From: Rubrobacter sp.
GTDB lineage: Bacteria > Actinomycetota > Rubrobacteria > Rubrobacterales > Rubrobacteraceae
Length of the DNA stretch: 7,607 nt
Reading direction: 5' to 3'
Assembly: GCA_019247245.1 (NCBI GenBank)
Contig: JAFAPF010000138.1
Coordinates: 1 to 7,607 of the forward strand
The notes beneath the pieces were generated by a model that searched no databases, was not told the origin of the DNA, and saw only the letters and a program-made list of their open reading frames with translations. Made by a program: the position numbers and the translations under genes. Within the stretch, counting starts at the first letter, position 1; each line of letters begins with the position of its first letter. Below are positions 1 through 6,095 of this stretch, piece by piece.

Positions 1-261
1 CCGCTGTAGAGCTACACCGACTTCCGCCTTAAGCAATCGCTGCCCTACATAGACTCCAAGCCGAGGAATGTTATGGCCCGAGCGATTTATGTATCTGCAA
101 AATGCTCCTCCAAACTGTCTAGCATCATTTGCTCCTCGAGAAGCACCCGCAACACGTACTTGGAGAGAAAAGGAACGAGGTTAACCCAGCCCGCCGTCTA
201 ATCCTGCAGCAACAAGGGTGGCGCTATAGCCCAAAGCCATGTGGAAACGTATATTAAGTGA
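1..261. other. Left-edge region without an intact gene
   Basis: I see no intact gene here. The minus-strand frame that carries the last readable part of the Prim-Pol remnant continues through this stretch with only two stops, TAG at 262-264 and TAA at 181-183, and is then open from 180 to the window edge. This could be the decayed downstream part of the same element gene, but the translated segment has no motif I recognise, no good start codon and a third-codon-base pattern unlike the intact genes. A chance open frame of 60 codons is also quite possible. Confidence 0.3.
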
Positions 262-919
262 CTAGTTGGTCGGTACACCACGTCGATGACAAGGGCGAGT
301 CCTTCCCGGTTTGAAGCGGCGGTGACCAATCTCACCCAAGATCAGCGTATGAGCACCAAAACGGCTCTCCAGTGAGCGGTGCCCTTCAGAACAGTGTTTT
401 CTCCCATTCTCGCTTAAGCACTTGAGCAGCCACACCGCCCCGGCAAGGGGTGACTTGTCGATCCATTCGTAGGCACGTTGCGTGATGCTCGGCGGCAATA
501 TGACGTAGCCGGCCTCACCTCTAACGTCTAGCACAGGCCCTAACTACCCTGCGTATTGCGCACCTCCTCTCTCATCGAGCACCTAAATAAGACGTGCGCT
601 CCCCCACCACCGGTACGCGACCTCGCGGTATGAAGGAGCGTGCCGTTTTGGTCATCGAGAACGGCATGGCTTTCCAGGTCGCCGCCTCTTGAATCGATAT
701 CCAGCACTAACAAGCCACTCTTAGCGAAGGGCCACCGTCCCTACCATACCTTTATGCGACGTGAGTCCGTAGTAGCTTCCCAGAAGCCGTTATAGGTGAG
801 TGCCCTCTTGCCGCCTGGTTGGCAAGGGAACACGGGTATGCTGGCCTCGCATAGGATAGCGCCGCCCCGAGCAGCATGAGGTCTAACCTGCGCCTTTTCT
901 CTTCCAAACGCTCGTGCAT
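262..919 (-). pseudogene. Decayed primase-polymerase (Prim-Pol / AEP) gene
   Basis: This is a remnant of a bifunctional DNA primase/polymerase, a replication protein typical of plasmids, phages and integrative elements. Piecing three frame segments together recovers the domain in order. From the ATG at 917-919 one frame gives an N-terminus ending in LMLLGAALSYA. After a frameshift near 843-848 a second frame reads IPVFPCQPGGKRALTYNGF, then EATTD and IKVW, and meets TAG at 741-743, where the family usually has a second Trp (TGG to TAG). The same frame continues past the stop with GRWP, then SGLLVLDID, carrying the DxD metal motif, and RTGGGGAHVLF, carrying the GGxH motif, then EVRN, and ends at TAG 540-542. 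A one-base frame change there joins GPVLDVRGEAGYVILPPS and YEW, the conserved third block, and later EGHR. About 8 residues usual between WP and SGLL appear deleted. The family assignment rests on motif order; the exact breaks are by eye. The gene cannot make a full protein. Confidence 0.85.
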
Positions 920-1179
920 TGTACACGGTAGACGTCGCCTTCTCTGGTCGTGATCTCAGGCTGTTCGATACTCCCGAACCAGGTTCAAAAACAACTAAAA
1001 ACGGCTCTTAACACGCGATACGGAGGTGAAAAAACACGAAGGAGTTATTCAACCCGCTCCAGAGCCCTCGGCAGTTCGCTCCTATGATACCTATGGCGAG
1101 CGGGTGGCAGAAGGGCATTGGACCGCGACGTCGCTCCCCTTGCGACCAACTGTAGTACGTAGCAGCTAAGTGATAGAAC
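920..1179. other. Spacer between Prim-Pol remnant and pyrophosphatase
   Basis: No convincing gene is present. A plus-strand frame is open from 999 to a TAA at 1167-1169 and could start at GTG 1026-1028 (47 residues), but the only purine-rich ribosome-site-like sequence (GGAGG at 1022-1026) overlaps that GTG instead of preceding it, and the protein has no recognisable motif. A short inverted repeat, GTCGC at 1130-1134 and GCGAC at 1142-1146, has no T-run on either side and is not a terminator by itself. Confidence 0.3.
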
Positions 1180-1731
1180 TCAGTCTTTTGGTTGGTAAAC
1201 CCTGTCTTCCTGGTAAGCTTGGCTTCCCTCGCGGATTATCTTGTAGGTCTCTTCCACTCCGTGCCAGCCCTGAACTTCTGCCTGTTCGTCCCCCTCTAGC
1301 TGCATATAGGTTACGAAGAAGTTCTCTATGTCGTGCAGGAGCTGGTCGGGCACGTCCTCGAGCGACTCCATGTCGTCAAAGCGCGGATCATCGTGGGGAA
1401 CGGCGAAGACGTTTGGTTCAGTACCTGAGCTTGTAAACGTGTCTAGTGCCCCTAAGATTCGAGCCTGGACTAGGCAGCCGGGAAAGACGGGGTCGTAGGC
1501 GGCGATCACTATGTCGATAGGCTCACCATCGGTGCTTATTGTCGAGGGTATAAAACCATAGTCGGCTGGGTAGCGGACGTTGCCCGGCAGAACCCGGTCA
1601 AGCATAACGGCTCCCATCTCGGGCTCATACTCATATTTGTTGCGGCTTTCTACCGGGACTTCTACGATGGCGTTGACCACCTCAGGGGCGTCTTCTCCTA
1701 CGGGCAAGGCTTCGAGATCTACATTCATCAT
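1180..1731 (-). CDS. ppa: Family I inorganic pyrophosphatase homologue with altered active site
   Basis: Soluble family I pyrophosphatases hydrolyse PPi to two phosphates with Mg2+ in the cytoplasm, pulling biosynthetic reactions forward. The 183-residue length and gap-free alignment to the family are clear: VEVP (E24), NKYEYE (K32, E34), LDRVL (R46), YPADYGFIP (Y54, Y58), DGEPIDI (D68, D73), FPGCLV, FAVPHDDPRF and FFVTY (Y142). Several residues that bind metal or phosphate in the E. coli enzyme are replaced: D67 by E70, D97 by T100, D102 by E105, K104 by N107 and K142 by M143. The translation around these positions was rechecked on the DNA. It may be an enzyme with changed metal use or activity, or a non-catalytic homologue. 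Of two adjacent ATGs the first was chosen; AAGGAGG at 1745-1751 lies 13 bases upstream, a little long. It lies 94 bases downstream of the thioesterase gene on the same strand and may be co-transcribed. The family is certain, the activity is not. Confidence 0.9.
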   Translation of the reverse strand: MMNVDLEALPVGEDAPEVVNAIVEVPVESRNKYEYEPEMGAVMLDRVLPGNVRYPADYGFIPSTISTDGEPIDIVIAAYDPVFPGCLVQARILGALDTFTSSGTEPNVFAVPHDDPRFDDMESLEDVPDQLLHDIENFFVTYMQLEGDEQAEVQGWHGVEETYKIIREGSQAYQEDRVYQPKD

Positions 1732-1744
1732 CTAAAAGTAACAG

Positions 1745-1751
1745 CCTCCTT
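1745..1751 (-). promoter_or_regulatory. Ribosome binding site of pyrophosphatase gene
   Basis: AAGGAGG on the minus strand lies 13 bases before the first of two tandem ATG codons and 16 before the second. This favours the first ATG as start. Confidence 0.6.
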
Positions 1752-1779
1752 CTCCAGGCTCACCTTTCACGTCTCTTTA

Positions 1780-1807
1780 TTGGGCTACTTCAAAGAGTAG
1801 TAGCCAA
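1780..1807. repeat. Inverted repeat (stem-loop) between thioesterase and pyrophosphatase genes
   Basis: GGCTACT at 1783-1789 and AGTAGCC at 1799-1805 form a perfect 7-base-pair stem around a 9-base loop. Allowing one bulged G, it extends outward with TTG and CAA. No T-run follows on either strand, so it is not a canonical Rho-independent terminator. It could reduce readthrough, stabilise mRNA ends between the two genes, or be a protein site. Confidence 0.45.
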
Positions 1808-1825
1808 ACTTGAAAAACATGGCTT

Positions 1826-2209
1826 CTAGCCGACGGGAGCGTAAGTGCCAGTAGCGAGCGCCACGACCTCGCCGTCCTCCTCCTCTTCTTGCACTACCTC
1901 GGCCTCAACGATGGTTGCCCGATCGCCGCCCATGCGCACCTCAGCTGTGGAAGTGAGAGTTCCCTGCTTGGCAGGTTTCATGTAGTTGACTGTGATCTGG
2001 ATTGTGAAGGGCTGCTCCCCTTCTTCGGTAATCGTAGCCAGAGCCTCGGCCATAGAAACGTCGATCAAGGTCGAGAGGAGGCCACCGTGGACAGCACCCA
2101 TAGCGTTGAGATGCCACTCCTCGGCCTGGAGGCTGGCGACAGCGCGACCCTCCTCGGTGCTCAACAGCTGGGTCCCTACCCACTCCGTAAAGCTAGCATT
2201 CTTACTCAT
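1826..2209 (-). CDS. PaaI-family hotdog-fold acyl-CoA thioesterase
   Basis: Proteins of this family hydrolyse acyl- or aryl-CoA thioesters in the cytoplasm, usually as tetramers of single hotdog domains. The 127 residues cover one domain. The signature block is N35-AMGAV-H41-G-G, followed by the helix ending in D50, the position of the catalytic acid in PaaI-like enzymes. The later strands TIQITVNYMKPA (about 69-80) and EVRMGGDRATIVEAEV (about 90-105) fit the rest of the fold, and residues 107-114 are a run rich in Glu. The substrate cannot be told from sequence. The first in-frame ATG was used; its ribosome site is weak, with only a G-rich stretch about 12 bases upstream. A possible promoter lies at 2273-2304. 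The pyrophosphatase gene follows on the same strand; no functional link is obvious. Confidence 0.87.
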   Translation of the reverse strand: MSKNASFTEWVGTQLLSTEEGRAVASLQAEEWHLNAMGAVHGGLLSTLIDVSMAEALATITEEGEQPFTIQITVNYMKPAKQGTLTSTAEVRMGGDRATIVEAEVVQEEEEDGEVVALATGTYAPVG

Positions 2210-2272
2210 TAGAGGCTCTTACCCCCACGTTAAGGTTTCTAACCCCTTGGATTGAGATAGAAATGTGGTTCG

Positions 2273-2304
2273 TTTATACGACACTTGGCTACAAGCTACT
2301 TCAA
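2273..2304 (-). promoter_or_regulatory. Candidate promoter of the thioesterase gene
   Basis: On the minus strand TATAAA (2278 to 2273) resembles a -10 box, with TTGAAG (2304 to 2299) as a possible -35 box. The spacing of 20 bases is longer than the usual 16-18, so the -35 part is doubtful. Transcription would begin near 2266, about 57 bases before the ATG. Confidence 0.3.
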
Positions 2305-2324
2305 TAACCACCGCTGCCTACAAC

Positions 2325-2339
2325 TGAGCCTAAGGCTCA
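2325..2339. repeat. 15-base palindrome TGAGCCTAAGGCTCA
   Basis: TGAGCCT and AGGCTCA are perfect reverse complements around a single A. It lies about 20 bases upstream of the candidate -35 of the thioesterase gene and could be a repressor or activator site. No T-run follows, so it is not a terminator. Confidence 0.4.
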
Positions 2340-2630
2340 ACGGTATGAGGGTTTTGTAGGTTGGTCGGGAGGACAGGTCCAGAGGAGTGCCCCATCGGGA
2401 TAGAGAGGGTTATACCTACAGCAGTATGACGACGCACCGTTCACCGCTACCGCCCTGATCGAAATCAAAACGCTTTTACCGAGACCGAAGGACCTGCCCC
2501 TTATCCTGATGTATTCCGGTAGGTGCGGCGAGAAGGATTCGGATACTTCCCAGCTGTCACCGCCAAAGCCTTGCTAGCTCACCCTCGCGAAGATACTCGC
2601 AAGGTAGTCGGGCAGTAGCTGCGCGCCTTT

Positions 2631-2850
2631 CAGCACCGTACAGAGTACCTGGCGTAGCTGGAGCGCGATAGAGACAGCCTACTAGAGGGCTACCGGTCTT
2701 CTGCCCGAAACGATCGACGCTCGGAGGTCAGAAAAACGCCATCGGGCGTATAGAATGATGGAGATGGAAGTGTATCTGGCGTCCAATAGTTCGTTCGAGC
2801 TCAGAGGAGACGTAGTTAGTTTTTCTAAGTTGGGAATTTCATCGGCATGA
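2631..2850 (+). pseudogene. Decayed C-terminal tail resembling a large serine recombinase
   Basis: Two frame segments join into one plausible protein tail. The first, from 2631, reads QHRTEYLA, then TAG at 2655-2657, then LERDRDSLLEGYR. After a frame change near 2694-2701 the second reads LPETIDARRSEKRHRAYRMM, then EVYLASNSSFELRGDVVSF, and ends at TGA 2848-2850. The pattern of a charged coiled-coil helix, then LPE-x-(L/I)D, then (E)-(K/E)-RH-x-(V/A)YRM and a short beta segment ending in LE-x-G is how I remember the C-termini of many actinobacterial large serine recombinases, which integrate and excise mobile elements. The catalytic domain is absent. Further decayed sequence may extend upstream. 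The family call is from memory of the motif and is moderate. The stop overlaps the ABC-F start codon (ATGA). Confidence 0.5.
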
Positions 2851-4733
2851 AGCTTCTTATAGCAAGCGATCTGGTGAAGTACCACGGGGGAGATCTGAAG
2901 ATTCTCTCAGGAGCTTCGCTCGCGGTCGAGGCTAGGGAGAAGATAGGTCTCGTCGGGCGTAACGGCGCAGGGAAGACCACCCTTCTGAATATCCTCAGCG
3001 GTAACCTAGAGCCGGATTCAGGACAAGTCGAGCTTGTAGGTGGGGCAAAGGTCGCTATGACGTCCCAAAGCCTCTATGTGGGCAGCGAGCGCTCTGTGGA
3101 GGAGGAGATGATCTCAGCCTTCAAGGACCTTATCCGGCGTGAAAAGGAGCTCGAGTCCCTCGAAGCGGAGCTCTCCGCGAACTCCTCGCCGGTGCTTTTA
3201 GAGCGCTACGGACGCCTACAGGCCGAGTTCGAACGCGACGGGGGCTATGAGTACCGGGCTCAGGCGGCCTCTGCCTTGTCTTCTTTAAGCTTCAATCCTG
3301 CGGACTGGAAGCGACCCGTGGGCTCCTTGTCCGGAGGGGAGCAGAGCCGCATCGCTTTAGCAAGGCTCCTTCTCTCGGAGCCGGATCTTGTTCTTCTCGA
3401 CGAGCCTACGAACCACCTAGACCTACGCGCTATCGAGTGGTTAGAGAACTTCATCAAGAACACCAAGTCCGCCATCCTCGTGGTCTCGCACGACCGCTAC
3501 TTTCTCGACACCGTCGCGGGATCAATCCTTCAACTCGAAGATGGCAAGCTCACCTACTATCCTAGCAACTACACTAAGTACGCCGCTGAGAAAAAGGCGC
3601 GCGACGAGCAGCTCACCCGTAAAGTGAAGGCAAATCTCGAGCGGCGCGGGCAGCTCGAACGATTCATCGAGAAGAACCGGGCGAAAGCAAGCAAAGCTCG
3701 ACAAGCCAAGAGCAAGCAGAAACTCCTCGACCGCATGGAGAAGATCGAAGGCCCCAAAAACGGAAAAAAGAATATGAAGCTTGATCTGAACGAAACGAGG
3801 CGGGCGGGTAGAGTCGTTATGGAGATGGAAAATGTCCTTTATGGTTACGAAGATGCCGAGGGAGCACTACTAACCGACCTGGAACTTGTCATCGAGCGCG
3901 GAGAGAGGGTGGCGCTCCTGGGACCCAACGGCGCCGGCAAGAGCACCATCATACGTTTAGCGGCAGGAGAGCTCACGCCGAACAGGGGCATCATCAGGCT
4001 CGGCCACAACGTCACTGTCGCTTACCAGGATCAGCAGCTCGCCCGACTTCACGGCGATAAGACCATCCTTGAGGAAACGATGGAAGCCACCGGACTCGAT
4101 GCGCCGGAAGCCCGGGATCGGCTGGGCGCCTTCCTCTTCTCGGACGACGTCTTCAAAAAGGTATACTCCCTTTCAGGAGGCGAAAAGAATAGACTCTCGC
4201 TGCTAGAGATAGTGGTTAGCGGCGCCAATTTGCTCCTCCTGGACGAGCCTACGAACAACCTAGACATCCCTGCCCGCGAAGCACTCGAGGACGCCCTCCT
4301 CAAATATCAGGGCACGCTGCTCTTTGTTTCTCACGATCGCTACTTCTTACATAAACTCGCCACCCGCATCGTAGAACTAGAGAAAGGGAAGCTCCGAAAC
4401 TACCTTGGCGGCTATGACTACTACCGCTCGAGTAGACGTCTTGACGCTCAAGAAGGCGGAAGCCGCAACAGGACGCGGCGTAGAGTTAGACCGGGTCTCG
4501 ACAAACGCCAAAACGTTGTCGCCGCCCGCCTGATTGCGGTGGAAGGCGAGATCGACGCGACCGAACGCCGCATCAGCCGCCTCGAAAAAGAACTAGCTAC
4601 CTCCGCGCTCTACGCCGACGGCGAACGCTCCCGCAAGGTCGTAACGGAACACCGCCAACTCAAGAAAGTCCTCGAAGGGCTCTACGAGGACTGGAGCAAA
4701 CTCATAGAAGATGCCGAAGACGTCGGCCTGTGA
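2847..4733 (+). CDS. ABC-F family ATPase (ribosome-associated, Uup/EttA-like)
   Basis: ABC-F proteins have two ATPase domains and no membrane part; they bind the ribosomal E site to help translation or protect it from antibiotics. The 628 residues show this layout. Domain 1 has Walker A GRNGAGKTT (37-45), signature LSGGEQ (161-166), Walker B LVLLDEPTNHLD (181-192) and SHDRYF (214-219). The linker, about 240-315, is a very basic helical arm rich in Lys, Arg and Ala that matches the P-site tRNA interaction segment. Domain 2 has Walker A GPNGAGKST (359-367), LSGGEK (442-447), LLLLDEPTNNLD (462-473) and SHDRYF (495-500). A basic stretch (about 536-555) leads to a charged coiled coil (about 556-625), as in Uup-type members. 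Both catalytic Glu residues are present. Whether it is a housekeeping factor or a resistance protein cannot be decided. The ATG gives the usual N-terminus MKLL; its ribosome site is poor, which with the ATGA overlap leaves the initiation mode open. Confidence 0.95.
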   Translation: MKLLIASDLVKYHGGDLKILSGASLAVEAREKIGLVGRNGAGKTTLLNILSGNLEPDSGQVELVGGAKVAMTSQSLYVGSERSVEEEMISAFKDLIRREKELESLEAELSANSSPVLLERYGRLQAEFERDGGYEYRAQAASALSSLSFNPADWKRPVGSLSGGEQSRIALARLLLSEPDLVLLDEPTNHLDLRAIEWLENFIKNTKSAILVVSHDRYFLDTVAGSILQLEDGKLTYYPSNYTKYAAEKKARDEQLTRKVKANLERRGQLERFIEKNRAKASKARQAKSKQKLLDRMEKIEGPKNGKKNMKLDLNETRRAGRVVMEMENVLYGYEDAEGALLTDLELVIERGERVALLGPNGAGKSTIIRLAAGELTPNRGIIRLGHNVTVAYQDQQLARLHGDKTILEETMEATGLDAPEARDRLGAFLFSDDVFKKVYSLSGGEKNRLSLLEIVVSGANLLLLDEPTNNLDIPAREALEDALLKYQGTLLFVSHDRYFLHKLATRIVELEKGKLRNYLGGYDYYRSSRRLDAQEGGSRNRTRRRVRPGLDKRQNVVAARLIAVEGEIDATERRISRLEKELATSALYADGERSRKVVTEHRQLKKVLEGLYEDWSKLIEDAEDVGL

Positions 4734-4748
4734 AATACCCAAAACAAG

Positions 4749-4822
4749 TCGGGACGAGAGGATTTGAACCTCCGACCTCCTCGTCCCGAACGAGGCGCGC
4801 TACCAGGCTGCGCTACGTCCCG
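4749..4822 (-). tRNA. tRNA-Pro (anticodon CGG)
   Basis: The 74 bases fold into a full cloverleaf. The acceptor stem is CGGGACG with CGTCCCG, followed by A73. The D arm is GCGC-AGCCTGGTA-GCGC. The anticodon stem CCTCG/CGAGG encloses loop TTCGGGA, with anticodon CGG at 4788-4786. The variable loop has five bases, and the T arm is GGAGG-TTCAAAT-CCTCT with one G-T pair. The tRNA reads the proline codon CCG. The 3' CCA is not encoded and must be added by tRNA nucleotidyltransferase. The gene is convergent with the ABC-F gene, 15 bases from its stop codon, and lies downstream of the amidase gene with a promoter of its own. Confidence 0.97.
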
Positions 4823-4833
4823 ACTGCCAGGCC

Positions 4834-4861
4834 ATTATAGCAGTCGGCCATAGGCTGTCAG
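4834..4861 (-). promoter_or_regulatory. Promoter of tRNA-Pro
   Basis: On the minus strand the -35 box CTGACA (4861 to 4856, five of six consensus bases) and a perfect -10 box TATAAT (4839 to 4834) are 16 bases apart. Transcription would start near 4827, a few bases before the mature 5' end at 4822. The -35 box lies inside the right-hand arm of the hairpin that follows the amidase gene. Confidence 0.75.
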
Positions 4862-4873
4862 CTTCGCTGACAG
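4855..4873 (-). terminator. Perfect 8-bp hairpin directly after the amidase stop codon
   Basis: CTGTCAGC and GCTGACAG pair around a three-base loop, and the stem begins at the base after the amidase TAA (4874-4876). No T-run follows, so it is not a canonical intrinsic terminator; it may act as an mRNA 3'-end stabiliser or a Rho-assisted terminator. It also contains the -35 box of the tRNA-Pro promoter. Confidence 0.5.
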
Positions 4874-5944
4874 TTACACAGTTATAAACGCCGCGTCCCG
4901 GCCTACGTAGAGCTCGAGGGCACCGGCTATAGCCTCGGCTACGGTGGCAGGGTAGTAGGGGTCAGAGGAGATCTCAAGCTCTCGGGGGTTGGTGAGGTAT
5001 AAGGGTTCCAGCACAACGGCCGGGATATTGGTCTCGCGCAGGATGTCGTAGGAGCGGCCGAATTCACCGATGTCGCATGTTCCCAAAGCCCGGCTAACGC
5101 CCTTCTGGATGTAGGTCGCCGCCATACGACCCCGGTGCGACTGGTAGCCAAGACGACTGAAGTAGAAGGATGTCGTGCCCGAGGCCTTGGAGGTCTTGTG
5201 ATGAGCGTGATGGATGGAGATCACCATCTCCGCCCCCGAAGAGTTGGCGAAGTACGCCCGATCGGAGTTCGAAACCTCTTCATCTGCACTGCGGGTGAGT
5301 AGAACCTCACGGGCTGGGAGTATCTGGGCGAGCTCTCCTGCCACGGCCATGTTCAAGTCCGCCTCCGAGATCCCTGAGGGGCAGACATATCCTTTATCGC
5401 GTCCACCGTGGGCAGCGTCCACAACCACAGCGCACGAGAAGAGATTATCGAGAAAGTAACCACCGTCTTTATCCGGCAACTGATGGGTGCCCAAAGTTTG
5501 AGCCGCATAGCTCCTCAGGGTTTTAAAAACCCCATCATCAGCGACACCGTCGTATATAAGGCCAGCGTTACGTTGAAACTCTTTAAGGGCCCGGGTGGTG
5601 CGTTCATCGAAGAGGCCATTCACAGCACCGGGATCGAAGCCGAGATCGTTGAGCATACGTTGGAGCTCCATAACGTCGACACCACGGAAAGGAGGATGGC
5701 GCAAATATAGAAGGCGTTCTCCCGGCTTGTAGCCGGCCTCGACGATTTCGCGCCACGTAATCTCCCCGACCACCCCGTCGCTCAGGATACCCATATCCTG
5801 CTGGAACGCCTTCACGGCCAGCTCGGTTCTGGGCCCGAATACCCCGTCCATTCCCCTGTTGCCAAGGCCGAATCCCAAGGACAGCAGACGGGTCTGAAGG
5901 TCTACAACCTCTCGGCCTCTGTCTCCCCTACTCAGCGCGCGCAC
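4874..5944 (-). CDS. cwlM: CwlM-like N-acetylmuramoyl-L-alanine amidase homologue (Amidase_3) with two PG-binding domains
   Basis: Amidase_3 enzymes cut the bond between MurNAc and L-Ala in peptidoglycan using zinc. The 356 residues hold two PG_binding_1 repeats, about 5-70 (GDRGREVVDLQTRL, DGVFGPRT, FQQDMGI) and about 86-145 (DVMELQRMLNDLGF, NGLFDERT, FQRNAGL), then an Amidase_3 domain, about 171-348. Expected zinc and catalytic residues are all present: H179 (DAAHGG), E194 (SEADLN), H245 (SIHHAHH) and E313 (LEPLYLTNPRE). There is no signal peptide or membrane helix; residue 4 is already in the first repeat, and an in-frame TAA two codons upstream of the GTG start rules out a longer protein. 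This architecture, plus thioredoxin nearby, matches mycobacterial CwlM, a cytoplasmic homologue that activates MurA when phosphorylated. The symbol rests on that similarity. AAGGGG lies 14 bases upstream, a weak site. A terminator separates it from groES, so it probably has its own promoter. Confidence 0.9.
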   Translation of the reverse strand: MRALSRGDRGREVVDLQTRLLSLGFGLGNRGMDGVFGPRTELAVKAFQQDMGILSDGVVGEITWREIVEAGYKPGERLLYLRHPPFRGVDVMELQRMLNDLGFDPGAVNGLFDERTTRALKEFQRNAGLIYDGVADDGVFKTLRSYAAQTLGTHQLPDKDGGYFLDNLFSCAVVVDAAHGGRDKGYVCPSGISEADLNMAVAGELAQILPAREVLLTRSADEEVSNSDRAYFANSSGAEMVISIHHAHHKTSKASGTTSFYFSRLGYQSHRGRMAATYIQKGVSRALGTCDIGEFGRSYDILRETNIPAVVLEPLYLTNPRELEISSDPYYPATVAEAIAGALELYVGRDAAFITV

Positions 5945-6020
5945 AGCTTAGAAGAATTCCCCTTGGGTTTCAATTGAGCAAGAAGGCGCATAAAAGCAGC
6001 GAAAGCTCCGATGGCCGTCG

Positions 6021-6062
6021 AAAAAGCTGCCGGGTATCCTCTCTCTAGAAGAACACCCGGCA
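6021..6062 (-). terminator. Rho-independent terminator after groES
   Basis: On the minus strand TGCCGGGT (6062 to 6055) and ACCCGGCA (6035 to 6028) form a perfect 8-bp GC-rich stem around a 19-base loop. Two bases later five T follow (6025 to 6021). It lies in the 151-base gap between groES and the amidase gene and should end the groES transcript. Confidence 0.8.
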
Positions 6063-6095
6063 CAAAGGGCCGCGGTCGAGTAGTCGCTCTCCAGG

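Larger units (their letters stand above)
2210..2630. other. Intergenic region upstream of thioesterase and ABC-F genes
   Basis: No intact gene is present. The left third probably holds the thioesterase promoter and a palindrome (listed separately). The rest, about 2340-2630, has plus-strand stretches open for 30-50 codons in shifting frames. This is compatible with further decayed coding sequence upstream of the recombinase-like tail, but I recognise no motif that would identify it. Confidence 0.4.

Noticed and set aside
1130..1146. GTCGC/GCGAC inverted repeat as terminator of the pyrophosphatase gene
   Set aside because: The stem is only five base pairs and no T-run follows on the minus strand.
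1026..1169. Possible 47-codon plus-strand gene starting at GTG 1026 near a GGAGG sequence
   Set aside because: The GGAGG overlaps the proposed start instead of preceding it, the protein has no recognisable motif, and it lies beside decayed sequence.
1889..2255. Plus-strand open frames of about 90-107 codons across the thioesterase gene
   Set aside because: They are antisense to a clearly conserved hotdog thioesterase and have no family features or ribosome sites.
5408..5710. 100-codon plus-strand open frame inside the amidase gene
   Set aside because: It is antisense to conserved PG-binding and Amidase_3 coding sequence and its product resembles nothing.
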